DNA of 64,000 bases from Blasia pusilla. Its lineage: Eukaryota > Marchantiophyta > Marchantiopsida > Blasiales. A program made the position numbers and the translations under genes. Positions 22,763 through 34,761 of the stretch are shown here, in pieces. The stretch spans positions 32,860,001 to 32,924,000 of the forward strand of contig CM114272.1 of the NCBI GenBank assembly GCA_050084515.1. Direction: 5' to 3'. The notes below the pieces were generated by a model. The model saw nothing but the letters and a program-made list of their open reading frames with translations. It searched no databases and was not told the DNA's origin. The stretch's first letter is position 1. Every line of letters begins with the position of its first letter.

Positions 22763-22901
22763 CTCGACCGATGTTCGCAAAGTTCGGAGTTCTGCAGGTT
22801 AAGGAGACTCATCGGAGCGTGCAGTTCAGTGTTCACATGAATCGGGGAGTGACCGAACAACGGAGGGGCAGCGTGGGTGCTAGAGGCTAGAGGCTAAGAA
22901 G

Positions 22902-25900
22902 ATGGCATTACCGTTGGAATGGACATCGGTCCAGGTTGTTTTGATGGGAATTTTATCTGTAGTATTGCTGTTGTTCTACTTAAGAAAATCGCAAGCATCG
23001 AAACGGTTACCCCCGGGGCCGACACCGTGGCCAATTTTTGGAAGTCTAGGACTCTTAGGGGACCTTCCTCACCAGTCTGTGGCGAAGTTAGCGAAAAAGT
23101 ATGGTCCTCTTATGTACATGCGTCTCGGTTCAGTGCCAACATTATTTGTGTCCTCGCCGAAATTTGCCGAAGAGATTCTAAAGACTCAAGACGTGGTGTT
23201 TGCATCACGACCGTCGACTGCTGCAAGTTCTCTGATGGCATACAACAACCATGACGTCGCTTTTGCCCCATATGGACCTCACTGGAGATACGCGCGGAAG
23301 GTTTTCATTTTGGAGCTTTTCACGCAGAAGCGCTTAGACGACTTTCAGGTGAAATTCAAGACTCTCTTCAGTTGATCTAATGAAGGACTTGATGTCTCGA
23401 AAGGCTTCTTTGGACTGGACAATGGCGGAAGTTTTTGTGAGCTATTGAATGAAAGAAATGATTGGAACTTGCAAGGTATCCCTGAAGTTTTAAATTTCTT
23501 TCCAGATAGTATATTAGGTTACTAGCAATGCAAAACATGTTACGGCCAAAATATCATGCTGCAAGTCTAAGATCTGTGAGAACTCGAGATCTTCAAATGT
23601 TAAAAACGCGTTCGATTTCCTTAACCACGGATATCAGACACGATCAAGCCATTTAAAGGTCCAGTGCGCTTGTAGATGTAGACCTCGCTAAGCCTGAGGC
23701 TCGCTTCCGTCAATCCAATTGCAAGCTTAAAGTCTTGAACCTTTTATAACCATTTGGAAAGTTGACCCGCTCAACCTCTGAAGTTGCTAGCATTCGAACT
23801 CATTTCGTCTACAGTCTAACAAATTTGTGGCATAGTTTTCACATCGAGTGCTATAGTTCCTATTGTTATATTAGTCAGAATTGTAATTACTAAGATGAGT
23901 GAAGTCAGTACTGAACTCTAAGATTGCAATGATTTTTGGGTGGTCGTGGTTGTTGAGAAAGTTGGAGCGAATGGTTTGTGTCTAGACTTTTACGTTGGAG
24001 TACTGGTCATAGCCCTACTCATACAGGTTGGTTTATGCCGTGCTCGAAATTTAAGTTATGAGTGTCGGCATCCAGATTACGAGGAAGAACGAGGTCGCGA
24101 GTATCTTGCGTTCAATATTGGATGAATCGGAAGGACAGAAGCCAGTGCAAATGAATGAGAAATTCTCACAGCTCACCACCAACGTTATGACGTGGATGAT
24201 GATGAATAAAGGTGTCCTTGGACCGAAGATTAAGGCCCAGAGGGCATCCAGGGAGTTTCACGAGAACATCAAACGGTCGTTCATATTATTTGGCGTGGTC
24301 ACTATCGGAGATTTCATACCTTACCTAGATTGGTTGGATCTTCAAGGGTATAAGAAGAAAATGAGAGAAGCACACAAAATGACCGACAGTTTCCTGCAAG
24401 GTCTTCTTGACGAACATCGCGAAAGGCATCGAGCTAGAGCAGAGGAGGCGAATGTTGGTCAATCACAGGACAAGCTATATGATCGATCTGGAGGACCAGA
24501 ACTACAGGACATGGTCGATGTGCTGATAAGTCGCCCACCCGATGAGGATGGAAAGATTCTTCCTGACGACCAAATCAAAGCGATCTTACTGGTACGTGCA
24601 CGTGATTTTGCTTCAAGATTGGCACCCATACTTGCACGCACGCCCGTTCAAAGCACACCAATTTTTTCTATTGTTTTTTTTCACCTGCACTTACGTAAGA
24701 AATCCGAATGCAATTGATGTTTCTCATCTGTGCTAGGACCAGCGTTTCTGAAACGCTGTCCGCAGACTTCTTCGACTTCCGGTCCGAATCGGAAGTCCAC
24801 TGTCAGAACCCGGGTGTACCGACGTCGGTTTAGGTCATTCTATAATCCGGTTCACAGCTTCGTGCAAAATCATCTGCACGCAGGTTTGTCCACGGTCGTA
24901 GGTATACCGTATAACAGCAGTGAGTCAGAAGAAGAATTTGAAATCGGAAGACCTACGTGTCATGCAAGCGCGTCACACTTCAATTCCCAGCCTGGCACTC
25001 CCTGTATCACCGTACTCGTACATAAGCACTAAAAGATAGAGAAAAGCATTTTTTGACAGCTAGGTTGTTAGGAGAATTTCGGAGGCCGTCTTTAACACCT
25101 CACATATGAGCTCTCTTCTTAATTGACACAAAAAAGTTTAGATTCTTTAGTGTACTCCATTGAGTCCATTGTTGCCTTGCGTTGAAGTCTGCCACACTAG
25201 TTCCAGTACTTAGTTAAAGTTTAAAGTTGGTTCTTACCAATACCACCTTACTTCTTGTGTACAGTAGCCAAGCATTTGCACACTTCACGACGGTAATTCC
25301 TATAATAACTCAATTTTTATTGAGTTTTAAACAAACTTCTATTATTAGTTGGGTGAGAATTTTTATTTCTTTTCTAATGTAAAGATTATATCCGGTATGT
25401 AGGTATTTCTCAGATGGTAATTGATAATGAAAAGAATTTATCAAAGGATGGGAGAGTTATCAAAAGACTTTATGAAAGGATAGGAGAGTTATCAAAAGAA
25501 TCTATGAAAGGATGAGAGAGTTATCAAAAGAATTTATGAAAGGATGGGAGAGTTATCAAAAGAATTTATGAAAGGATGGGAGAGAACTTTTTATAAAGTT
25601 GGACAAAATGAATGGAACCAACATGGAAAGAAAAGGTGGATTTCACGAGCTTGTATTTTTAAACAGTTTATCTCCAATAGGGAAGGGAAGAAAGATAAGA
25701 TTAATTTTTGGAAGGGGAAAGGTAGATTGATGGGTATCTACAAGGGTGTCCTTATTGCATGGACGTGGGGGACAAATCTTAGTAAATTTAATAAAATCAA
25801 GTTTGTGCTAAATATTTTGGAAAGTCCTTCACGTTTAACATTCGAAAGTCCTTCACGTTGTCACTAAGCGTAATTTTAGAAAGTAACATTATAGTCGGAA

Positions 25901-26945
25901 GAGTGATGAGTTCTTCTCAGAGAAAATTAGAAATGCAACAAAACATCATGCACACGTACTAACTTATATTATGATCGAAATATGGAGAAGATGTTCTACA
26001 GGAAATGAAGTACAGGGAGGTTTTCTTGTCTAAGCACCCTCATTTAACTATACAGAACGTACTATCGTGACCACAGTTTATCCCATCTTTCACATTGTAT
26101 TAAACGTTTCTTTTTTATTTCAATTATATTATTGTTACAACCTGTTTTCTTTAGGAGGCGGAATCTTCCTTTCCTACCGTCTCAATTTTTTTTTGGTCCT
26201 GGTACTTATCACAACAAACAATCGTCCTTGATTGCGGAATAGTTGTGAGTTTTTTGTTTCCCAATTCGGTCACAAGTTCTAATGCCTGCGGTGCGTTCCT
26301 CAGGATGCGGTACTAGGGGGAACAGATACTTCAACTGGTACGTTGGAGTGGGCAATGGCGGAGCTGATCCGGAACCCGAGAGTTGTGCAGAGAGCTCAAG
26401 CGGAGCTTGATGCAGTCATAGGCCGAGATCGACTTGTCTATGAGTCGGATCTACCCAATCTTCCCTACATTGAAGCGATTGTGAGAGAGACTCTACGATT
26501 GCACCCTGTTGGACCGTTTCTTGTACCGCGCGAATCGAGGACTGATTGTGAGGTGGGAGGCTACCACATACCGGCGAAATGCCGAGTGTACGTGAATGTC
26601 TGGGCGATAATGAGAGATCCAACAGTTTGGGACCGACCTCTGGATTTCTATCCAGAGAGGTTTCTTGGCAGTTCAAAGGATCCACACGGGCAGCATTTCG
26701 ATTTTCTGCCTTTCGGATCCGGCCGACGAATCTGCCCCGGGAAGGGCTTGGTCTCGAAACTTGCGCCCCTCACTCTGGCGACTCTCCTGCACGCGTGCGA
26801 TTGGACAACTTCCCCAGGGAAGAGGCCCGAGGATCTGGACATGTCGGAGGTGTTTGGCCTGACCGTTCCCATGGCCGTGCCCCTTGAAGTCGTCGCAACG
26901 CCGCGCTTACCGGCTTCAGTCATTTGGGGCTCTGAAAACCCGTAG
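22902..26945 (+). CDS. A-type (CYP71-clan) cytochrome P450 monooxygenase, three exons
   Basis: Predicted exons are 22,902-23,348, 24,076-24,591 and 26,304-26,945, giving 149+172+213 = 534 codons, a normal P450 length. Both introns are phase 0 with GT-AG borders, and the second splits the gene just before the I-helix, as in plant A-type P450s. An N-terminal membrane anchor (VLMGILSVVLLLFYL) and the proline hinge KRLPPGPTPWP suggest ER attachment. Other landmarks are the C-helix WRYARK, the I-helix GGTDTSTGTLEW, the K-helix ETLR, the PERF region FYPERFLG and the heme loop FGSGRRICPGKGL with the Cys ligand. It would hydroxylate a small hydrophobic molecule using electrons from P450 reductase; style is like CYP75/CYP98-type phenylpropanoid or flavonoid enzymes, but the substrate cannot be told. 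The start ATG is the first in frame before the anchor. No break was seen. Confidence 0.92.
25443..25585 (+). repeat. 32-bp tandem repeat, about 4.5 copies, in P450 intron 2
   Basis: Units begin at 25,443, 25,475, 25,507, 25,539 and 25,571, each starting AAAGGATGGGAGAG with minor changes. It is a minisatellite inside the second intron. It inflates the intron and creates a spurious open frame. Confidence 0.9.
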
Positions 26946-27868
26946 CCGCCAGGTCGACATGAATTGGTGGAGCTCCAGATCTTCAGACAGGCAAGGTCAG
27001 CTTGTAATTTTCTAGTGGTTACAGTGAGAGCGTTCTTGTGCATATAGAGAGATATAACCGCTAAACTTGTCGATCCTCACATATGATTTCTGTTCATATA
27101 GATACTCCAAGTCTGGGAAGCCTAAGTCAAGCTTGCTAGGGGCAACGAGTCCTCTAAGAATCATCTTTACCCGCAACGTAGAATGTGGGGAAGCTGTCGC
27201 TGGAAAATCATGGTCGCATCCGTCCGTCATAAATCAAATGAGACACATAGTGAAAAACTACCTCTTTTGATTCGGTATCTTGGCATCGAGTCAATGACGC
27301 TTGGAAAGTTTCCTCGTTGCAACAGTTAATAATACCCACTAGCTTTACAAAACTATCGGTTAACCCAATTATCTGGAAGCTCACAATTCTTGTGATGCAG
27401 CCAGCCTTATTGGTTTGAGTAAACTTAGAAACTTCGTCATAATCATTCTAATTCCCGTTGATTATGGAATAAATTACACCAGTACAAGATTAAGATTTTG
27501 AAAAGAAATTCAATTCAATGTTAGTCACTCCATTGACAATCCTTTAACAACAGTTTCTCACAGTGCATGAGGCTGTCCACAAATCAATAAATCCCAAGCT
27601 CAATGTATTGTAGACGCGTTGGGATGAAGTCTATACTATTAAAAGAATCTGGGTTGCAGGTAGGGTACCTCCCCATGATACCCTATGCATTTTAGGCCCG
27701 TCCCGAGGGGCTTCCTCGGCATGACACGTATGCATTTTAAGTGACAGGTTTAACAGAGCTAACAGTTAAGGGTCCGGGTTCGGCTAGTACACTTTGAAAG
27801 ACAGCAAGCAGCGTGGAATCAAATGTCCTGAATTCTTCCCCGTGTTTCCTAAATGTGTCATGTCTACT
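26946..27868. other. Gene 3' flank without a supported gene
   Basis: Directly downstream of the P450 stop codon; it should hold that gene's 3' untranslated region. A possible polyadenylation signal AATAAA occurs at about 27,469, but the real 3' end is unknown. Nothing else recognised. Confidence 0.4.
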
Positions 27869-28002
27869 AAGAAAAAGAAGATGCACTTCGATAAAAACGA
27901 GTGATGGAAAACCCATCGGAAGTACAAAAGAGGGGGACTCAAAGAGTCAAAACCTGAAGGCCACAACAGGACCAGAAAAGGAAGAAGGGGGCATTCCCCC
28001 CT

Positions 28003-28681
28003 CTAACGATGAAACTCACCAACACCAGAGACAATATCAGCAACAACAAGAGAGCTATGACTACTACTAAGTGGGCCTCTAGCGCCGGCGTCTCCCACAG
28101 CCTGAGCCCGCCGCAAAATCCCATTAGCCTGGGCACGCTGCATCGCTATGGAGACCCGCTGCCTACAATACAGAATTGCAGTAGCTAAGGACAACCCATT
28201 TCTCGGGTGGAAATGATGGGCGCAAATGATCCGTGAACGAGCAGTCGAACCTCTCCCCCATAGCCCCATACATCTCTATGGCCGGAGGATGAAGATGTGT
28301 CCCTCGTGTAGTCGATCAGAGATATGTCTTCTTCGCCGCCGCCGCCGCTCTTAGCATTCGCCCTTGGGCCACCACTTGGGCTCGCATGACCGCCTCCCGC
28401 GTAGGATCTGTGACTACCACGTCCGCCACAACCACCTCAGCCTCACGTGTCATGTAGAGATCGGCACGAATGAGGGAATCCCGCATGGAGTAGTGCCTCT
28501 CTCTCTGCACATGGAAGCCACTCTCCCGAGCAATACTGAACATGATATCCCGCACTGCATCGTGAGTGGCTATCCTCTCACCCCCAACTGGACAGCGTGC
28601 CAAATGCACACCAAGTGGATCCAGGCTCCGGCGACACTCGCAATGTGTCGAACCAACCACTGATGGTTGGGGGAGGCCCAA
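28003..28681 (-). pseudogene. C-terminal Cys/His motif and restriction-like endonuclease region
   Basis: A Cys/His cluster CECRRSLDPLGVHLARC followed by GGERIATHDAVRD is like the knuckle found after RT in R2-type elements. It is succeeded by IRADLYMTREAEVVVADVVV, which fits the PD-(D/E)XK-type pattern (acidic pair separated by about 14 residues) of restriction-like endonucleases. This domain nicks target DNA for target-primed reverse transcription. Downstream the frame continues with losses, including an LHPPAIEMYGAMGE-like tail near 28,270. Assignment of catalytic residues is by pattern only. Confidence 0.6.
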
Positions 28682-28718
28682 GCGAGCCGCATCGCTGTGG
28701 TATAGGTAAGTGGTGCGA

Positions 28719-29567
28719 TCACGGAAAGCTCGGAGAAGGGGCGCGCCCTACCCATGAGCCTGCCCCCTTTCCGGAGCAAGAGCGAATACGGGCCCTAACC
28801 TCCATGGGGATATTCCCGTCAGACATAGTGCCTCTAAAAACTGCCTCAAAGTGGGCTTCCATCAAGGAAGATTGGAGCCCAGACTGACCGGAGGTAACTA
28901 AGGAGGAGAAAGTGGGGAGAACGGCTCTGGCCTCAACTCGAAGGGAATCTCTACAAGCTGTGAGTGAAGACTGAAGTGGGAAAGAGCCATCCTCGACTTG
29001 GGAGACGTAGTGTAGAAGGAGCAGTCTATCTCTAACCAAAAATCGGGAGCAAAGGAGGGGTGCCACTGTGGCCCAACTCCCTAAAAAAGCGGAGGGCGCC
29101 ACTAACTCGGTCGAGAGAAGACCTACTCCACCAAAAGAAATCGGCCAAGAGGCCTGTCTACGAGCTAACTCCCCCATGGGGCACTCTAAGGAGCCGGGTC
29201 CTAGAAGATCCCCAAACACCTGCATGAGCTTCCTATCAAAGGATCTATATAGGGAAGAAAGGTGACTAGATTTCCAAACAATTCTAGTGAGGTAACCAGG
29301 TCTACGAGCAAAACAAGAAGAGAGAATGCCGAAGGCGACTTGAGGGTCACCGATCCTCGTAAGATCATCAACGTGGAGAAGATCCTCGGTAAGAGCCGCT
29401 GCCACGAAAGTCGATACAAAGTCCTGGCTCCCGAGCGGGACTCCCAAGACTCGAAGCCCTCCGACAGGTCGCAAAAAGCCGTCGGGTAAATGTAGATCAT
29501 CACGTAGGCCTGATGGAGACCGAGCCTTGCACTTCCCCACCTTCACCGCCAGGCCGACACGTGCCAA
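28719..29567 (-). pseudogene. RT C-terminal (thumb and linker) part of the non-LTR element
   Basis: An open frame of 282 codons starts just after the RT catalytic block (VGKCKARSP follows the ADD motif, a usual arrangement in non-LTR RTs). It continues with GLRVLGVPLGSQDF, which corresponds to the conserved G-x-x-hLG block after RT motif D, and a long helical thumb/linker (WPISFGGVGLLS). It is in the same order as in other non-LTR retrotransposons. A stop at about 29,570 separates it from the motif C region. Confidence 0.75.
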
Positions 29568-30100
29568 CTATGCTGAAAAGTGCTCGAATGCAGGGACAAC
29601 CAGATCTCCAGGACCAACAATATGAGTATCATCTGCCAGCGAAGGGAACATGCAACCGGAAAGCCTCCACCGTAGAAAGAACCGCTCGGTAATGAGCCAC
29701 AACAAACAACGCGCCACCTAGAGGGTCACCCCGACGAGTCCCGGTGCGCAGACTCCAAGACCGTGACCTCCTCCTCGAATCGACCATGGTGGAAATAGAG
29801 GGCCGAAGGGCCCCATAGAAAGCTTTGCACAAAGGGAATGAGGCTCGCCATGGGGCCACCCGCGTCCCTCAACTCGTGAATATAGTAGCCCGAGATACTT
29901 GAGTTGAAGGCGTTCTCCACGTCCCACTTGGAGAACCACCCACTGGATGTACATCTAGACAAGCCCTCAAACCTAAGGCCACCGTCTCACATCCGGCCGA
30001 CATGGCAACTCCAAACGATGCGGACTCGGATGTGATCGAAAGCCTCACGGAATTGCAAAGCGAGAGTACGACTCACCAACCGCAAGAGCACCTCACCTAT
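29568..30100 (-). pseudogene. RT catalytic core of the non-LTR element
   Basis: On the minus strand, motif A is FSKWDVENAFNSS (29,910-29,945), motif B is in TGTRRGDPLGGALFVVAHY (29,690-29,750), and motif C is SLADDTHIVG (29,620-29,650) with both catalytic Asp residues. These are the three core RT blocks. The frame shifts between A and B. Motif A with NAFN is typical of non-LTR elements. Confidence 0.8.
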
Positions 30101-30190
30101 GGCAATCGGACGGATACCACCACCCTCCTTTGACAACGCCAAAAGTCGCCCGCCCCTAATACTTGGGCCCTCTTTGGCACTCTCCCTGAG

Positions 30191-31106
30191 CTAGGTGAGA
30201 GGCAACCTGAAGCAACTTGGAGAAGCGCTAGCGGTGTCCTCGGAAGGAAAGCAATCACGAAGGTGTTCGTACATCATACCAGACAAACCTCCGGCCGCAA
30301 TCCTCGGAGAACGTCCGAGTGCCCGTGCAAAGAGGGACGGGTCAAGGCATATAGCCGTGTCAGGGTGGAAGTCACGTGCAAAAGCTGGAATGTCAACCGG
30401 GGCGAGGATGTAGCCTCCGGAGGGCATCGATGGTAACAAATGAAGAAGGAGCCATGTCCATCGGGCGAAGAGCACGTCGGTACCATGAGTACTCACGAGG
30501 CTCGCCCGATGTCCTACATCGCCGCCGAACCTGGCCGCTCCAGGATCGTCCGCCGGAAACCAGGTGAACTACTACCTCTGCGAATGCCACAAACTCACTC
30601 TGCAGAGACTCCCAATCACCTCCTCGAAAGCGTCTCAGACGTGCTATAACCTCTCTATGACCGGCCTTCCCTCCCCGAGTGTAACGAAGACACCATCGTG
30701 GAAGGAGAAGTAGTAGGTACCAAGAGAGCTCATCCATAGGATCAAGGGCGATCCTAGCGAGGGGAAGGAGGAATGCGTGGCGGAGGTCGTCCCGAATAGC
30801 ATGGGGAATCCTATGAAACAACCTCGGGCAGGGAAAACGGGTCTCGAAGAGACCTATAATGCTGCCCTGGTGGGACCTCAACCACTCCCATGCCTCAGGA
30901 GGGGGCAATGATGCGAGAAGCACCGGAGAGCATCCATGGTCGACAGGAGGGACCACCCATCCAAATCTATCAAAGTCAGGATGTTTAGCCGCTAAGTGGT
31001 TCCGAATTCTTGAACGAGTGAAGAATTCGGGACAACATGGGCATTTAGTATCCCGACTAGACGACCCACGGGTCCCCACACGGGGAGCCGATGCGGGTCG
31101 AGGCAT
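30191..31106 (-). pseudogene. N-terminal zinc-finger region of the non-LTR element
   Basis: The open frame at 30,393-31,106 starts with a basic leader and a C2H2 finger CPCCPEFFTRSRIRNHLAAK followed by His (Cys pair, 12 residues, His-x4-His pattern), a common DNA-binding module at the start of R2-like proteins. A leucine-rich region follows. The second frame at 30,191-30,496 continues to a segment (GGLSGMMYEHLRDCF) corresponding to the block before RT motif A. One frameshift separates them. Confidence 0.7.
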
Positions 31107-31953
31107 GGATGCAACTCACCAAGAAGAGGACATGGCCCCCTCCAATAAAATCGTGCGACAATCCCCCGTCAATAACAGTCCTATCATCCCCATTCGAACG
31201 AGCGGTCCTGGCAAACCACTCTCTTCCCGTCCACGGTAATGCTCCCTCTAACATAAACTCTCACCTACCGACATCACCTAGGACTTCTAGTCCCAACCCC
31301 CTCCCAAAAATAAACTCATGAATACGTAGAGTTGCTAAGAGTGTGAAAAGATCATGGGCCCTTCGAGATAAAATAGATGAGAAGAAAAGTGTATGTACGG
31401 GAGGGGTAACAAATACAAACGTGAATCGAACCAAAATGAGAAGCACATACGACAAATACGACAAACAAGAAAGGACTTGGGAAAGGAGGGGAAGGGTGGG
31501 TGAATAGAGGACGTTACCTTGGGAAATTTCTCCAAATGACAATAAGCTAAGCCCTAATATTCACATTTGGAACCCTAATATGAACCGAATTCTAAAAAGA
31601 TGAATAAAAATAAAAATACTTCACGCCATGCAGCAAGGTCCGGATCAAAACGAAGCTCTCGTCACGCTCTCCGTTTCGACATGTAGCACGTCTCTTTTCG
31701 TCCCCTACGCCCTCCGTCCTTCCTCCCACCGTCCCCGTCCATGCCTCTCGCCGTCCCCGCCCAAAATCGCTGAGTACTACAGTCGCTGAGCCATAAAGCT
31801 GTGAGACGGTGAAGGAATCCGAGGGCCATGCACGCAGACACCGCCGGCGCCCAAGACGGAGCCTACGCCGGCTGTAGTCGGGCTTCCGCAGGTGCTCGAA
31901 GGAGAGATCGAGAGAGGCTGATGAGAGATGTGCGTGGTGTGATTGTCTACCAG
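31107..31953. other. Region upstream of the non-LTR element, no supported gene
   Basis: The first part probably includes the 5' untranslated region of the non-LTR element. A 125-codon minus-strand frame (31,592-31,969) is arginine-rich and has no recognisable domain; it probably reflects base composition. Nothing else recognised. Confidence 0.4.
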
Positions 31954-32082
31954 GACTTGTGGCTGGCAAGAAAGTCTATTGATAGTATTATTTCATGCTT
32001 GGCATTGAATAATACTATCAACAGACTTTCCTGTCAAATATGGAATAATAGTATCAATATACTTTCCTGCCAGCCACAAGTC
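31954..32082. repeat. Multi-arm hairpin (39-bp arms plus internal third copy)
   Basis: The arms 31,954-31,992 and 32,044-32,082 are reverse complements at 36 of 39 positions. A third copy of about 30 bases lies between them (32,007-32,036) in the same orientation as the right arm. The left arm can therefore pair with either of two partners. This fits a small MITE-like foldback or an inverted-repeat small-RNA locus. No coding content. Confidence 0.75.
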
Positions 32083-32404
32083 GCAGACACTGAGGATCTC
32101 CGTGGAAGTGACGCCTAGCCGATAACAGATTCGACTTAGTTAAACGGACTACATTTCGTTTCGTCCGTAGAAGACACTCGCGACCTAAATTCGTAATTTC
32201 CTGGAATGCAGTAGACCCGCCGACGCGGATAGATAAAACTCGCAGGTGCGTCCAATTACGTGTGACCCAATCGTCCGGTACAAGCACGGAACGTCGGGAT
32301 CGTTCCACCATCCTTCGCCGAGAAGAGACGGTATTCCCCGAGTGGTCAATGCGGCAGGACGGACTGTGATGATGAGCAAGACTGGCATGTCGGATCAGCA
32401 AGTA

Positions 32405-33927
32405 TTAAATTGCAAATTATGAGATTTCGAAGCTCTCCGGCGGAATTTCCCAAAGTAAAGCCAGGTGCCGGAGTCATCCCCGACACTTTGAAGCGGAAAT
32501 AATTCCTTTGTTTATGGAAAGATCAGCCCGCCCAAATGTCCGCTAGTTTCAACTAATTATCTACTATTGTTCATTTGAGATGACATATCTCTTTGTTTCC
32601 CAATAGAATCCTTTGCTATCCAAACCAATCAGATCAAAATTAGGCATCCGTGGTATACTATGCACGGACATGTGTTTTGAACGGCATTAAAAAAAAATTT
32701 TATCGAGTAAAGAGAATGAATTTGGGTGGAAAAACAAAATAATTTCAATTCTTAATTAAAATGAAAATTTTAAAATAAAAATTTGTGATTGTGCTTAGAT
32801 CAAATTTTTATATTATTTTAATGGATTATTTAATATATATAAATAATAATTTTTTAGTTAAAATATATATATTTGTTTTTTAATACATGTGTGATGGGAA
32901 AAATGATTTTTTTATGCAAAAAGGATAGATATCATTTAAATTTTATAGAAAGATGAAGTATTTACGGAAGTGGGATTAAATTTTATTTTACGAGTGGCAT
33001 CATTTACAAAAGTGGAATGTTATTATTCTCCTAAGATTTAAGAAAATAAAAACTACATTTAAATTTTAAAATAAAAATATAATTATCTAAAAATTGAGGA
33101 TAATATTTCACATTGCATATTTTGGGTAAGGAAAATGAACTAAGATGGAAAAGAGCAATTATTTCATTAATTCAAATTAACTTATAATTTATTTAGTTAA
33201 TGGATGTTATTTTGGTGGGAAGAATAGATATTGTTCAAAATTTTACTTTTATGAAAAAATGGAAATTATTTAAGAGAGTTGGATATTATTTAAAAATGAA
33301 AATTTAATATTCTTATATTTTTAAAAATATTTTTAATTAATAAAAAAATCATTTTTATGGGAAGATGGGCATCCTAACTAGTTGAGTTAGTACCATCACC
33401 TTAAAAAAAATTAAGTGTGAGGTAAGGATTAAAAATTATTCGCATAACTGCACTCTCATGGTCGGTCATTTTCTATGAGCTAAAATTTTCAACGTGTATT
33501 GGATTTTGATTTGGAGAAATCTAACCTGGTATTTGTGAGAAGTGAAAAATTCTTACACAAGTATTGTAGAGAAGGGTCTATTGGACTTGCACATGAACTA
33601 ATTTTATACAGTAACTATCTTTATAAAAGAATGTGAAGTAGAGCCTAGAGAGGCCTTAAGAATACCCGCCGGGGAGAGATTGGAACGACCCATCTCTAGG
33701 GAGACGGTCGTACGGTTTCGTACCCTAATTTATGTAGGGGAATGGATCTCGTATTAGGTGAGCTATATATTTGATATGTGAGCATTGATGTAAGTATCTT
33801 GACTTGGTCAGAAGCTTTGAAAGTTTAATCTTCTACCCACACTTCATAATATATTCTCAATCATTAATAAGTTCATCGATGCTAATGCTAATTAATTAGT
33901 TAACCAAAGGTGATTATGGAGTAGTTG
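32405..33927. other. AT-rich intergenic region
   Basis: Very AT-rich, with long A and T runs and no coding signal. No element ends were recognised. Confidence 0.5.
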
Positions 33928-34090
33928 TCTATGCTGTTGATGAGTTTCGTCGTTAGGGGGGGAATGCTCCCTTCTTCCTTTTCTGGTCTTGTTGTGGCCT
34001 TCAGGTTTTGACTCTTTGAGTTCCCCCCTCTTTTGTACTTCCGATGGGTTTTCCATCACACGTTTTTATTGAAGTGCATCATTTCCTGCT
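33928..34090 (+). mobile_element. 5'-truncated 3' end of the non-LTR retrotransposon
   Basis: The sequence from about GTTGATGAGTTTCGTCGTTAG through GGAATGCTCCCTTCTTCC and TTCCGATGGGTTTTCCATC to GAAGTGCATC matches the reverse complement of 27,869-28,030. It therefore lies in plus orientation and holds only the element's 3' tail. The target duplication is not clear. Confidence 0.8.
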
Positions 34091-34761
34091 CTTGAGTAGC
34101 TCAGTATTTCTTCATAGGATTAAGGTTGTGTTATTTAGTTTGGCAGCCAAACTAAAGTGGTACTAGTTCCGTAGGGGTCCTCTTCTTCGAATAAGAGGCC
34201 CGCTACAGAACTGATTCCACTATGGGAGCTCTCTCGGAATTATCCGGACGCTAACGGCCTCACCACCAGCTACAATAGTAGATTTGGCATTACGCGATTA
34301 CCACATCCACCGGGGTTGTTCTCATAGCATTTACGTAAGGTTTCATGGTTTACGCGGATTAGAGAATGTGTATGCGATCTGGTTTTGGGTTATTATTAAA
34401 TAGGGTTTTTTTAGAAAAACAATACGACATGGAATAATTGGGGAAGAACTTGGAGAAGAGCCGTCTTATGTGAGAACAATAATACTAACACGGGGAATAA
34501 TTGGTAAGGAGAGGACAGAAATCCTTAGGACCATGTAGAAATTCAAATTGGAGCGTTGTGAATAATGCAATGTATTATGGAGCCTTTGCACTCGAGACTC
34601 GTATGTTGTAGGGGCCATAATTAGGCGATAACACGACAATGTAGGATGGCCTCTAGTGTTTATGCACATGCGGCTAAGCACAGAGTAGTCTTGCCACTAG
34701 GGGCACACATCTAGGAATCAAAGCAATGTTGTGAAGGCGAGGTGAACTACCCGTGTCCTAG

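Larger units (their letters stand above)
27869..31106 (-). mobile_element. Non-LTR retrotransposon of restriction-like-endonuclease type
   Basis: On the minus strand, one decayed protein runs from a C2H2 zinc finger (31,040) through RT to a C-terminal Cys/His motif and an endonuclease-like domain (28,316-28,650). The 3' end lies at about 27,869, where a TTCTTTTTCTT tail follows GAAGTGCATC. The same 3' untranslated stretch occurs in short copies at 33,928-34,090 and 48,904-49,008, the latter with a 9-bp target duplication. N-terminal zinc finger plus C-terminal restriction-like endonuclease is the layout of R2/CRE-like elements, rather than of the L1/RTE elements usual in plants. Frameshifts make it inactive. 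Confidence 0.8.

Noticed and set aside
23349-24075. P450 as a frameshifted pseudogene after KRLDDFQ
   Set aside because: A GT donor at 23,349 and an AG acceptor before 24,076 give a phase-0 intron that restores the expected P450 sequence.
25443-25585. CRISPR-like array
   Set aside because: The 32-bp units are contiguous with no spacers, inside a eukaryotic intron: a minisatellite.
31592-31969. 125-codon minus-strand open frame, arginine-rich
   Set aside because: No domain, splice context or relative; composition alone explains an open frame in GC-rich DNA.
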